From Candidatus Dojkabacteria bacterium (lineage in GTDB: Bacteria > Patescibacteria > Dojkabacteria > SC72), in assembly GCA_023229785.1 (NCBI GenBank), contig JALNYV010000017.1:1-42657 (forward strand): a stretch of DNA of 42,657 bases, written 5' to 3'. Below are positions 22,532 through 32,200 of the stretch, in pieces. The notes under the pieces were generated by a model. It worked only from the letters and a program-made list of their open reading frames with translations, was not told where the DNA came from and did not search any database. The position numbers were made by a program, and so were the translations under genes. Every line of letters begins with the position of its first letter. The first letter of the stretch is position 1.

Positions 22532-23577
22532 TGAAAAAACTATTACTATTATTTATCTTATTATTTTTCTATACAACCAATAGCCAAGCTGGTTTAATTT
22601 CAAGGCATACTGACTATGCTATTGGAAGTGAAGTTACGGCGGATAATCTAAATGGTAATTTTAATAACGTTTATAATGTAGTTAATGGCGGTTTAGATAA
22701 TGACAATATCAATATATCTTCTGTAAGGCTACTTGAAATTTTAGGAGCGTTGCCTGTTAATGGAACACAAGGGCGAGTAGTATTTTTAACTACTGATAAT
22801 ACTTTAAACTTCGATACTGGTTCTGCATGGGTAAAACCAGTTATTACTTCAGATACTCCAGCTCAAGGAGATTTACTTTATTATAATGGGACTGCTTGGA
22901 AAACTCTTGTAGCTGGAACTTCTGGATATATCTTAAAAACTCAAGGGGCTGGGGCAAATCCTACTTGGTTAAATACCTTACCTACTGCTAATGGTGGTAC
23001 TGGTGCGACTGCAAATTCTAATGCAGCTAATGGTGTATGTATTCTTGATGCTAATGCAAGAGTAGCTACTGGGAATCTTGGTTCAGGTTCAGCTACTTCG
23101 AGTACATACTTAAGAGGTGACCAGAGTTGGCAAACACTTGCGATAACTTCTAATGTTTTATTTACTTGGAATGGTGTTGATGTTGTTGATTCGGACAAAG
23201 GTTTTCTTTCTGCTACAAGCTTAACGGATGCAGTAACTGCTCCAAAAATGGGATATATAGTTGGCTCAACAACTTCGTATGTTACTGTTTTGACAGGTAA
23301 ATTTACAAAGATTTCTGGAATATCAACAATTACAGTTTTTGCTAGGTTATGGTCACAAAATGTGGCTTCAGACCAAGAAGCATTATGTAATATCAATGTA
23401 GGTGGTCAAACATTAGTCTTACAAACTACTGAATCAATTACTCCAACTTGGCTTTCAGGAACAATAGACGTATCGAGTTTGACTAATACAACAACTTATG
23501 ATATTACAATTCAACTTAAAAATGAAACTAACCCAACTAGGTCTTGTTTATCAGCAATAACTTTGATAGGTAGCTAA
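22531..23577 (+). CDS. Tail fibre, paralogue 1, with signal peptide (348 aa)
   Basis: A signal peptide (first 20 residues, SQA cleavage) is followed by the shared module LISRHTDYAIGSEVTADNLN to NVVNGGLDNDNINI, then LLEILGALPVNGTQGRVVFL. The next gene has the same module. The middle has PTANGGTGATAN-type low-complexity fibre shaft, and the C-terminal about 150 residues form a beta receptor-type domain (SDPA-like strands, SCLSAITLIGS end). It overlaps the gp10-like gene by one base. Confidence 0.75.
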   Translation: MKKLLLLFILLFFYTTNSQAGLISRHTDYAIGSEVTADNLNGNFNNVYNVVNGGLDNDNINISSVRLLEILGALPVNGTQGRVVFLTTDNTLNFDTGSAWVKPVITSDTPAQGDLLYYNGTAWKTLVAGTSGYILKTQGAGANPTWLNTLPTANGGTGATANSNAANGVCILDANARVATGNLGSGSATSSTYLRGDQSWQTLAITSNVLFTWNGVDVVDSDKGFLSATSLTDAVTAPKMGYIVGSTTSYVTVLTGKFTKISGISTITVFARLWSQNVASDQEALCNINVGGQTLVLQTTESITPTWLSGTIDVSSLTNTTTYDITIQLKNETNPTRSCLSAITLIGS

Positions 23578-23587
23578 AGGAGATTAT

Positions 23588-24280
23588 ATGAAAAAGATAT
23601 ACTTAATTCTAAGTTTAGTTTTAATCCCATATTTATGTTTTGCTGGAGAAATTACCCGTCATACTACCTATGCTACAAACGGAGAAGTTAATGCTACCAA
23701 CTTAAATGGTAACTTTGATAATGTCTATAATGTAGTCAATGGTGGTCTTGATAATGATAATGTAAATACTACTACCTATCGCTTGCTTGAGATATTGGGG
23801 TCGTTACCTTCAGCTGGTACACAAGGTAGAACTGCTTTTTTAACAACTGATAGCTCACTTAACTTTGATACTGGTACTACTTGGGTTAAAGCATTAACTA
23901 CTGGAGTTTCATTGCCTTCTGGAGCAATATTCTTTATGATTACAGGAAGTTGCCCCACTGGTACGACAGATGTATCTGCTACCTATGCTAATAAGTTTGT
24001 AAAGATTAACTCTACTCAAGGAACTTCAAGTGGTACAGTTTTAACTGGTACTACTGATGACCATACTTTAATTACAGGAGAGATGCCAGCACATACGCAT
24101 ACTACTGATTATTCAGGTACCGCTGGTGGTGCTATAAATAATGGTGGTGTTGATGCTGCGAATGGCACTGCTGTAACTTCAAGTTCTACTGGAGGCGGTG
24201 GAGGTCATAGCCATAATTTAAGCGCAGCGACTACATTAGAGCCTAGTTCAATAACGATGAAGTGTTGCCAAGTTAATTAA
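23588..24280 (+). CDS. Tail fibre, paralogue 2, collar-domain type, with signal peptide (230 aa)
   Basis: Signal peptide ends YLCFA-G. Residues about 20-95 copy the module of the previous gene (EITRHTTYATNGEVNATNLN, NVVNGGLDNDNVN, LLEILGSLPSAGTQGR). The C-terminal part is a phage tail-collar-like domain: SGAIFFMITGSCPTG, EMPAHTHTTDYSGTAGG, GGGGGHSHNLSAATTLEPSS (H-x-H motifs). The N-terminal module probably attaches it and the C-terminus binds the receptor. Confidence 0.75.
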   Translation: MKKIYLILSLVLIPYLCFAGEITRHTTYATNGEVNATNLNGNFDNVYNVVNGGLDNDNVNTTTYRLLEILGSLPSAGTQGRTAFLTTDSSLNFDTGTTWVKALTTGVSLPSGAIFFMITGSCPTGTTDVSATYANKFVKINSTQGTSSGTVLTGTTDDHTLITGEMPAHTHTTDYSGTAGGAINNGGVDAANGTAVTSSSTGGGGGHSHNLSAATTLEPSSITMKCCQVN

Positions 24281-24645
24281 TGAGAAAAGAATATTACTCT
24301 GAAATGATACAAAATGATAGGGCAATACCAATAGTATTTAATAACAAGCTTTGTGGTATTATAACTTATATTTTATGTAATAGTTTAGAAGAAGTAAAAG
24401 GTAAGAATCCTTGGGAATCTCAAAAATCAGAAGGTAATATTTTCTATCTTGAGCAAATTATCTTAGATATTCCTTTAAGTTTTGGAGATTCTATCAGAGT
24501 ATTTAATAGTATCTTAAATATAGTAAAAGCAAAACATCCTGAAGTAAAAAAGATATTTTGGAAACATTTTAATAGGCATACTAATAAATTAAATATAAAA
24601 GAACTAAACTTATCAAAGGAGAGATGTAACTATGTATACAATTAA
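24280..24645 (+). CDS. Hypothetical protein, possibly GNAT-like (121 aa)
   Basis: Starts in a TAATG overlap. Reads MRKEYYSEMIQNDRAIPIVF, then a GITYIL strand and FYLEQIILDIPLSFG, which resemble the central strands of an acetyltransferase fold, and IFWKHFNRHTNKLNIKELNL near the end. The match is weak. It lies between fibres and internal proteins. Confidence 0.5.
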   Translation: MRKEYYSEMIQNDRAIPIVFNNKLCGIITYILCNSLEEVKGKNPWESQKSEGNIFYLEQIILDIPLSFGDSIRVFNSILNIVKAKHPEVKKIFWKHFNRHTNKLNIKELNLSKERCNYVYN

Positions 24646-25771
24646 GCTTTTAGACAACGAGGAGTATAATTCGCTTCCTTATAAAAAAGCGAAGACAAGT
24701 TATGGATGTGCAGACCCTAAAAGCAAGGTTGCATACATACGAAAAACGGGAGTAGATATTTTTGACTTAGGAACTATTCAACATGAGATTGATGAGTTGG
24801 TGGCTAAAGTTTCTCCACACGAGATTGACGGAATTAGATATAAAGGTGGTGATGAACCACAATATACCCCCCCACCTCCGCCAAAGTATAAAACAGTTCA
24901 AGAACTATTTGACCCTGCAATTGCTTTTGCTAAGAAAGAAACTCCTTTAGCATACGGGGCAAGAGAAAGTGGCTTAGCCGATTTAGCAAAGGGAACTTCT
25001 TATTATGAAGGTTTCCAGCCTACTTCTTTGGAACAAACATTGGGTAATCAATACTTTCAGAATGTTATGCCGGATGTAGAGAGGTCTATCAGCCATCAGG
25101 CTTCTTTACGAGGTCTTGAGGGAACAGTGGTGCCGATTTCGGAGATAGCCAAGCAAAGAGGTAATCTTGGAGTTTCAATAGGGCAGTATCTTGCTAATTT
25201 AGGGAATAGTAGAGCAACTAATAGTCTTAATGCAAGACTTGGTATTAATCCTTACTCAACTTATCAACCTTATTTACAAACAGATATAGGACAATCCAAT
25301 ACTCAATCAACTGCAAATTATAATTATGATAAATTACTTGCTGACCTAGCTTACCAACAAGCTATGCAAGAATATGAGAATGAACAACAGGGAATTAGTG
25401 GAATGTTTGGTGCAGGTGGTGCTGGAATAGGTGCTTTACTTGCAGGAGCATTAGCAATACCAACAGGAGGAATGAGCCTTGCAGCATTACCTGCAGTATT
25501 AGGTGCGGCAGGAGCAGGTGCTGGTTTAGGTAGTTCATTAGGTGGTTCAATGGCTCCATTATTTGGTGGTTCTTCTGGTGGAGGTATGGGAATAGGAGAT
25601 GCTTTATCACTATTTAATGCTATGGGCGGTAAGGGAATGTTTGGTAGTACTGGTCAAGCTCAACCAGTTAATTCTGGATTAAGCAGTATGTTTAGTAATG
25701 CTCAAAGTGGTAGTTTAGGTGGAATGGATATAGGTAGTTTGTTAAGCAGTTTTAGCTTGGGAGGATTTTAA
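24632..25771 (+). CDS. Internal/ejection-type protein with metalloprotease-like N-terminus
   Basis: 379 aa. The N-terminal about 70 residues include GTIQHEIDELVAKVSPHEID, a segment that resembles zinc-protease HExxE/H regions in related phage proteins; only part of the motif is intact. Then a poly-Pro stretch (PPPPP) and an amphipathic middle rich in Gln and Asn. The C-terminal half has hydrophobic, glycine-rich helices (GIGALLAGALAIPTGGMSL) that could insert into membranes. It lies where ejection (pilot) proteins of short-tailed phages lie. Confidence 0.55.
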   Translation: MYTIKLLDNEEYNSLPYKKAKTSYGCADPKSKVAYIRKTGVDIFDLGTIQHEIDELVAKVSPHEIDGIRYKGGDEPQYTPPPPPKYKTVQELFDPAIAFAKKETPLAYGARESGLADLAKGTSYYEGFQPTSLEQTLGNQYFQNVMPDVERSISHQASLRGLEGTVVPISEIAKQRGNLGVSIGQYLANLGNSRATNSLNARLGINPYSTYQPYLQTDIGQSNTQSTANYNYDKLLADLAYQQAMQEYENEQQGISGMFGAGGAGIGALLAGALAIPTGGMSLAALPAVLGAAGAGAGLGSSLGGSMAPLFGGSSGGGMGIGDALSLFNAMGGKGMFGSTGQAQPVNSGLSSMFSNAQSGSLGGMDIGSLLSSFSLGGF

Positions 25772-25772
25772 T

Positions 25773-26555
25773 ATGGCTATAAACTGGCGTGGTGTGAACG
25801 AAAATATGCGAGATGTAGGAAGTCAATTAAGTAGTTACTTTAAAGAACAACAAGCTAAGAAAGACGCAGTACAAGCTATCTTTCAAAAAGCACTTATTGA
25901 ACAACAGATTAAAAAACAAGCAATGGGTGATTTATTTGACCAATATAAACAAAGTGGATTTTTAGGTAATCAATCTCAGGATGGACAAGGTCAGCAAGGA
26001 GATTATGTTCCAGTACCTACTGGAAATCCTGAACAGCCATTTAAGTTTGAAAGTAATTTAGGGGCTAGAAAATTTCAAGCTGAACAAAAAGAAAAATCTA
26101 TTCAGCAAGATAAAGAAACTACATTTATAAAAGATACTGCATTAGATTCTCTTAATACAGTAAAAAAGGTTAAAGAAGGAATAAGTAACTTTGGAGCAAC
26201 TGGTCCACTATGGAGTACTCCTTGGGATTACAAACGTAAGTTATGGGAAGCAAACGTTAATAAACTATTATCTTCTAAAATAGTAGATTTAATTACCCAG
26301 ATGAAATCAGCAAGTAAGACAGGTGCAACTGGATTTGGACAGTTAAGTGATAGAGAAGGGCAGATACTAAGAGAAGCGTCTACGGCATTAAATAGAGGAC
26401 TTGCACCCAAAGATGCCCTAGCGTATCTAGATAGTATGGAAAAGATATTAAATAAAGTAGTTGCTGGACAAAATGAAGAATATCAAGTAGGTCAAACTAT
26501 GGAAAAAGGTGGCAAAACTTATACTTATGTAGGAAACGGACAATGGGAGTATTAA
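25773..26555 (+). CDS. Hypothetical internal virion protein (260 aa)
   Basis: Mostly helical, rich in Gln and Lys (YFKEQQAKKDAVQAIFQKAL); a middle segment KSIQQDKETTFIKDTALDSL and an end with GKTYTYVGNGQWEY. Its position between two probable ejection proteins suggests an internal or injected protein. No family recognised. Confidence 0.5.
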   Translation: MAINWRGVNENMRDVGSQLSSYFKEQQAKKDAVQAIFQKALIEQQIKKQAMGDLFDQYKQSGFLGNQSQDGQGQQGDYVPVPTGNPEQPFKFESNLGARKFQAEQKEKSIQQDKETTFIKDTALDSLNTVKKVKEGISNFGATGPLWSTPWDYKRKLWEANVNKLLSSKIVDLITQMKSASKTGATGFGQLSDREGQILREASTALNRGLAPKDALAYLDSMEKILNKVVAGQNEEYQVGQTMEKGGKTYTYVGNGQWEY

Positions 26556-28103
26556 ATGCCTAGAATATCTACAGATGAATTAATAGGTTCGACTAAAAAT
26601 ACTATTTCTACTGAAGAATTAATGGGTGCTCAAGAAACTCCATTAATGACTTTAAAGAAAAAGTTTGCAGAAACTCCTGAGAGTAGACAGGCAATGGGAA
26701 CAGTTGCTACTTTTGCTAAAGGTATTCCTTTTTTAAAGAGAGCATTATCATTAGCTACTGGAAAACCTTTAGAAGAAGTTAATCGTGTAATTAATGAACT
26801 TGAACCACAACCGCAAGGAGTAGGAGAACAACTGCAAAAAGGAGTTGGTCAAACTGCTTTAACTTTAGCAATGGCTAATCCTTTTCTAAAAGGTGCTGGG
26901 GCAATAACTCAAATACCTAAGTTTCTACGCCCTGCAGCTGGATTTGGTGCGTTCGAAGGTGCTAGAGCAATATCACAAGGAGACGAACCTATTATGCCAG
27001 CTATAAGTGGAGCTGGTTCAGCTTTAGCTTTTGGTGCTGGTGGTAGATTAGGTGCTTCTTTAATCCCACGGGGAGTTCCTTTTGCAGAAACATTAGGCTC
27101 AATTCTTGGAGGCGCTGGAGTAGGAAATATATTATCTCCAGAAGGAGAAAAAGTAGCAGGAACAACTTTAGGTGCTGGATTTGGAGCATTAGTTCCGTCT
27201 AAAAGAGTTCCATTAAGTTCGTTTGGTAGATTTGGTGGAAAAGCATTAAAGTCTTTAGCTGGGATAAAGCCTGAAGTCTATCAAGAAGTCGAGCAAAAAG
27301 GATTCAGGAATGTCATTCAAAAGAGATACCTCGATAAGAAAATGCCCGAGCAGCTCCAAGAGCGCATTGAAAGCAATCTAGATTTACTCGAACAAGGTGC
27401 TATTGGAAAATTCGATGAAGCAACTAAACCATTAAGACAAACTAAAATTGACTGGGCTCAGATACGTGGAGATGTAGTTAAATTATATAACAAAGTTAAG
27501 GCTAATCCGTTTAAAGGAGAGTCAAAACAGCTAAATGACAGGATAACCGAGGGGATCGTAAATACTGAAGTCAAGAACTTAGGAGAATTACTTGACTTAC
27601 GTAGATTTCTAGCTGATGAATTATACACTTCAAGTCGTACCGGAGTTAAATCTAGGTTCGGTAAAGAGGTATATGATGTATTTAATAAATATCTCCACCA
27701 GAATGAAACTCTTAAACAAGCTGATCTCGACTGGACTACACTACAGAATACCTTGCGGGAAGGTAAGCGTTTGACTGGGGAAACTGGAGAGAATTTCTTA
27801 GCAAGATTCTCTAAACTTACTGGAAAACAAAAAGAAAAGTTAGCATTACTAGAAAAACAAGTTGGTGGAGAGCCTTTTATAAGTGATTTAACTAACTGGT
27901 CTTTAGCCCAGGAATTTGCTACTAAGCCAACTGCCATATCCTTAAATCCTTTTTCTGGGTTTGGTTTATTGCCAAAGTTATCTCGTCCAGCATTAAGAGG
28001 ATATTTAAGAGGAAGTGAATCTATTGGTAAAGGCTTAGATATAGGACAGGAAGCAGTTAATGTAGGTAGTGAAAGAATAAGAAGTGGATTAGAGGGAGTT
28101 TGA
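26556..28103 (+). CDS. Large ejection-type protein (515 aa)
   Basis: The N-terminal 40 residues contain two ISTDEL/ISTEEL motifs. Residues about 100-220 are hydrophobic and glycine-rich (GVGQTALTLAMANPFLKGAG, then FGAGGRLGASLIPRG), probably membrane-interacting. The C-terminal half is helical and basic (EVEQKGFRNVIQKRYLDKKM and the TGETGENFLARFSKLTGK region). This is the shape of DNA-ejection proteins in short-tailed phages. It overlaps the next gene by 4 bp. Confidence 0.55.
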   Translation: MPRISTDELIGSTKNTISTEELMGAQETPLMTLKKKFAETPESRQAMGTVATFAKGIPFLKRALSLATGKPLEEVNRVINELEPQPQGVGEQLQKGVGQTALTLAMANPFLKGAGAITQIPKFLRPAAGFGAFEGARAISQGDEPIMPAISGAGSALAFGAGGRLGASLIPRGVPFAETLGSILGGAGVGNILSPEGEKVAGTTLGAGFGALVPSKRVPLSSFGRFGGKALKSLAGIKPEVYQEVEQKGFRNVIQKRYLDKKMPEQLQERIESNLDLLEQGAIGKFDEATKPLRQTKIDWAQIRGDVVKLYNKVKANPFKGESKQLNDRITEGIVNTEVKNLGELLDLRRFLADELYTSSRTGVKSRFGKEVYDVFNKYLHQNETLKQADLDWTTLQNTLREGKRLTGETGENFLARFSKLTGKQKEKLALLEKQVGGEPFISDLTNWSLAQEFATKPTAISLNPFSGFGLLPKLSRPALRGYLRGSESIGKGLDIGQEAVNVGSERIRSGLEGV

Positions 28104-28309
28104 ATTTACCCACAGGTGAGGGGAAGGCAGGGGAAAGTCTTTATCATGTTACCCCAACAGAATACATAGATTCAATTAAGAAGTCTGGACTTGTTCCAAT
28201 GAAAAGTCCTAGTAATTGGGCTAAAGCTGGTGATAAAACGAGATATGGTAAAGGTGAAATATATACTTTTGATAACTTTACTGATGCCGCAAGATGGGCA
28301 GCAAGGTAA
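28100..28309 (+). CDS. 5' part of a frameshifted gene: ART-like domain
   Basis: From TTG 28100 the frame reads 69 aa, with SLYHVTPTEYIDSIKKSGLV, then GKGEIYTFDNFTDAARWAAR and a TAA. The LYHVTP... GLVP and iYTFDxxxDAxRWA elements recall small ADP-ribosyltransferase-like (ART) domains that phage proteins often carry. The domain stops abruptly in its middle. Skipping one T at the stop (28307) puts the ribosome into the frame of the next entry and gives a continuous chain of about 292 aa. So this is the front part of a gene broken by a one-base frameshift, or joined by a programmed +1 shift. Confidence 0.6.
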   Translation: MNLPTGEGKAGESLYHVTPTEYIDSIKKSGLVPMKSPSNWAKAGDKTRYGKGEIYTFDNFTDAARWAAR

Positions 28310-28979
28310 CTGGTTAAAGAATAAACTTGGTACAAAAGCAAGCGATATAGAAACATCAATTCCATTAACCACAGATATTGCTAAGCAGCTTGTAAATCTA
28401 GGAGAAGGAGAAATAGAATTTCCCAAACTCTCCACCCCTACAGGACAGAAAGGTTCTACTCTAACTAAATCTCTAATTCCAGTAGCAACTACTGGTGCAG
28501 TATTAGGATTTAACAAGTTTGCACAAGCTCAAGATAAAACTCCATACGAAAGAATATCTAGAGCTGAAACTGGCAATGAGAAAGACCCTTGGATAAGAAC
28601 TAAGGCATATGGTTCTGGTTCATCTGCGTTTGGTGAAGCTCAAATTACAAAAGGTTTAGTTGATTCTGTATTAAAAGATTCTAAAAAATATAACTTTGAT
28701 AAAGAAGATATTTCATTTCTTACATGGCTTTCCCAACAGCAAGGAAAAATGCTTAAATATGGTGGTAAGGATATGATTAAAGGAATGGAAAGATATGATT
28801 ATGGTCAAAAAGGAGATTGGCAAGATTCTTTAATTCCTAAGTATCGTAAAGCTATAGGTAAAGTTATTAATGTTATGTCTAAACAACATGGTAATAGATT
28901 TTGGAAAGTATGGAGATTCGGAGAAAAAGGTTCTAAAATAAAAACAGATAAACGATATGAAAGGGAATACAATAAATGA
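28230..28979 (+). CDS. 3' part of the frameshifted gene: lytic-transglycosylase-like virion protein
   Basis: The frame starts at GTG 28230, but its first about 26 residues are the other frame of the ART segment and are probably not translated; real sequence starts near 28308 (NWLKNKLGTKASDIETSI). After a hydrophobic stretch (VATTGAVLGFNKFAQA) comes a domain with YERISRAETGN, AYGSGSSAFGEAQITKGLVD and KYGGKDMIKGMERYDYGQKG. This layout (Glu in the first helix, SSAFGEAQIT loop) recalls soluble lytic transglycosylases, here with an unproven catalytic Glu (SRAETGN). As an injected protein it could open the peptidoglycan at infection. No other endolysin is visible in the genome. Confidence 0.55.
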   Translation: MIKRDMVKVKYILLITLLMPQDGQQGNWLKNKLGTKASDIETSIPLTTDIAKQLVNLGEGEIEFPKLSTPTGQKGSTLTKSLIPVATTGAVLGFNKFAQAQDKTPYERISRAETGNEKDPWIRTKAYGSGSSAFGEAQITKGLVDSVLKDSKKYNFDKEDISFLTWLSQQQGKMLKYGGKDMIKGMERYDYGQKGDWQDSLIPKYRKAIGKVINVMSKQHGNRFWKVWRFGEKGSKIKTDKRYEREYNK

Positions 28980-29269
28980 GCTATACCGCAAAAGTTCCCC
29001 ATATAATTAATTATACGCTTACTGATGCTAATACTTGGTACTTAATTAGCTCTACTATTGATGCACCTACACGTTCTACATTAAGGCGTTGGCGTATGAA
29101 AGCTAGAGAAAATACGGATAACTCTTTTGATTATGATTATACTTCTGGACACTCTACTTACATGACCAACGGAGGACAAGGTGTTAATTTTGATAATTGT
29201 GCTATGCCTGATATCTATTGTCGTTCATCAACTGCTGGAACAGTCATTGAATTAGAATATTGGGAATAA
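28976..29269 (+). CDS. Hypothetical small tail-region protein (97 aa)
   Basis: Starts in an ATGA overlap. Reads MSYTAKVPHIINYTLTDANT, then FDYDYTSGHSTYMTNGGQGV. It is beta-rich with many aromatic residues and resembles small structural or fibre-attached proteins. It lies between internal proteins and the giant fibre, whose ATG overlaps its stop (TAATG). Confidence 0.55.
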   Translation: MSYTAKVPHIINYTLTDANTWYLISSTIDAPTRSTLRRWRMKARENTDNSFDYDYTSGHSTYMTNGGQGVNFDNCAMPDIYCRSSTAGTVIELEYWE

Positions 29270-32200
29270 TGAAAAAATATCTTCTTAGTTTACTATTTAT
29301 ATCTTTATTTCTTGCTAGTTTATTCGCAGAAGATTACGGCGATGCTTCTCCAAATAAAGCAAAGCAGATAAAAGTTTCGGATTTTGCAACTTATTTTGAT
29401 TCTGCTTCTCCTGCAACAGTTCAATCGGCATTACAACAACTTTCCGCAAGTTATCCAGTAGTAACTTCAACTCCTTATCTCAAACTCGACACTTCCAATG
29501 ACCCCCTAACCGGTAAACTCCAATCAGGCACAGACGGCACTGGCTATGGTTTGACTTGGTATTCTAATGTCGCAGGAACTTATTGGGATATAGATAACCT
29601 CGGCACTTGGAATTTATATGGGCAAGGTGATTTCACTTGGGACGGGTATGATCTACTTAACTTAGCTGGGGTGAATATAATAACCGATAGCAATATCACT
29701 ATGTCGTCAGTTACTTCGGGTTCAGTCTTGTTCGCAGGGACTGGCGGTTTAATCTCACAAGACAATACTAATCTATTCTGGGATAATACAGGTAAGGCTT
29801 TGGGCGTAGGGATTAACTTACCTTTATCAGATGTAGATATTCAAAAAGGCACAACCGTAACTGCTCCAGTAGGAACAGCCGCAGCCGACGCTTTAAGGGT
29901 TGTTCATAATACAGGAATTAACTCTGTCGCCAGAGCAGGTATGTTCTTGACCTACGACACCGACAACAACGCTAATACAGCAGCTACGGCATCGTTAAAC
30001 GCTTTTCTCTATAAAGACGGAGCAGGTGCGAATACGGGTTCAACTGGGTATATCGCAGGTCGGTATGGCGTAAGAATGACTTCCGCTGCTACGGGTGGAA
30101 ATATCACCAACGCCAATGTTTTATACACAGAACTTGCTGGGTCATCTCAATATACAGGTACAATCACTAACGCTCGTGGTTTGTATATGACAGCGTTTGA
30201 CGACGGTGGTGGTGCGATAACTAACGCCCATCATATCGTCCTTAATCCCCAGACAATCGGTTCAGCCTCAAATGTCGCTATCAATCTGCTCGGCGATTCT
30301 ACTGCTCTGAATGTCGCTAATCTCGGTGCAGGGATTATGTTCGGGGCTGGCGGTGGCACGACTGGCGATGCAGGTATGGCTTGGAATGGAACTGACTTTG
30401 TAATCAATCCTCAATTAGTAAGTGATGGAAATGTTAAGTTAATCAGCCAATCCACGACTAACGAATATTTATTTTCTTTATACAACGCTGCCGCTAACAC
30501 GACTGGCAATAGAATTAAATTCTTCCACTCTAGAGGAACACTCGCCTCACCAACTGCAACGCAATCAGGTGATACTCTCGGTGGATTTTGTTTCTATGGT
30601 TATACTAACGCTGAAAAAGAAGGGGCAGGAATTTATGCATTAGCCAAGTCAACCTGGACTGCATCAAGTGCTGAGTCATACTTATCGTTTTGGAATACTG
30701 CAAATTCCTCAGTTGTAAATACTGAAAGAGGACGGTGGACTTCGACAGGTTTATCTCTTGGTGCGTTTAATGCGGCTCAAAGACTTCACTCTGCCTATAA
30801 TGACCAATGGGTAATGAATATGACCACAATGGGTGCTCCTACTTGCACTCCGTTAACCACAGGTGGAAGCATGGATGATGGTGATTATTATTATGTCATA
30901 GCTGCTATGGATAGGTTTGGTGGAGAAACAATTAAGGGAACAGAATCCTCAGTTGCTACAATTACTGGTGGAGGTGGAAACGGGTCAGTTTCTTTGACTT
31001 GGACTAATTTAGCTCAGGCATATAAATATAAAATATTTAGGACTTCTGTATCGGGAACATATACTTCACCTGCATTGATTACAACAATGGCTACCAACGG
31101 TGAAATAAACTTTATTGATACGCTTAATACTCCGACTTCTGGTGCTCCTTTAACTACTGGAAATGCTTATGGAATAAAACTCCATTCAGGAACTGGGGCG
31201 ATTTCTCAAATCAATTCTTCATACATTACTGTTACCCCTTTGTTGCAAATTACAAAAGCAAGTGCTTACGAAGTAGATATTGAGAAGATGAGCCAGTTGA
31301 CTTTATTGAATATCGGAGGAGCTATATCTGGTGGAAATCATAGTTCGTCTTATGATAGATTTTATGGCACAAGACCAGGAAGTGCCGACCCGACAATTTA
31401 TGCAGGTAATAAACATCAGAATATAACCCAAGCAAGTTATCCTGCACCGACAGGAACTCCGTCTATTACAGGCGGTTCAATGGCAGCAGGTGATTATTAC
31501 TATACAATCGTTCAGCATTGTTGGGCTTTAGGAACATTCGCAGAACAATATCAGCAATCAGTAGAAAGTGCTAAAATAACAGTTGCTAGTGGAACAACGG
31601 GTAGTGTTGTTTTATCATGGAACGCTAACTATGCAGGTAACACTAAGAGTTTTGTTATTTACAGAACACAAACTTCAGGAACTTATACTACACCAACTTT
31701 AATTGCCGAAGTTTCTTCTGCCACATTTACTTATACAGATACCTTAGCAACTCCCAGTGCAGGTGTTCCTGACGCAACTACCTACAGCACATACCCAAGA
31801 TTTGCCACATTTCTTAGAACTGAGGGAGGAAATGCCGCACAGATTACTTATGTAGATTGTAGAGGTAATTATGTTTTGAGCACAGTAGATAATATTTTTA
31901 AGGGAAAAACTAATTCATATACGTTAGCCATTAAATCAGGAGTAGCACCTACTACAATCAACGCTGACCACGCTTTCCTCTATGCCATGGATGCTTCAGC
32001 AGGTAATTGTAGGCTTGCAATAGCATCAGAGGGTGCATCTTCTGGCGACCCGATGCTTATTGGTAAAGGTTATCTAATGGGTTCAAACGCTGCTAATGGC
32101 GACCTTTATTTAGACGGAACGAATAACGCTACAAGAACGACTTCCAATGTCTATGTCGGATCACTTGGTGGATTAGTAACTATTGGCTCAGCTGCGAGCT

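Noticed and set aside
22941..23396. A 151-codon leftward frame opposite fibre paralogue 1
   Set aside because: Antisense shadow; the plus-strand frame has signal peptide, shared module and proper operon spacing.
27458..27937. A 159-codon leftward frame opposite the 515-aa protein
   Set aside because: Antisense shadow with Ser/Leu-rich composition and no start signals.
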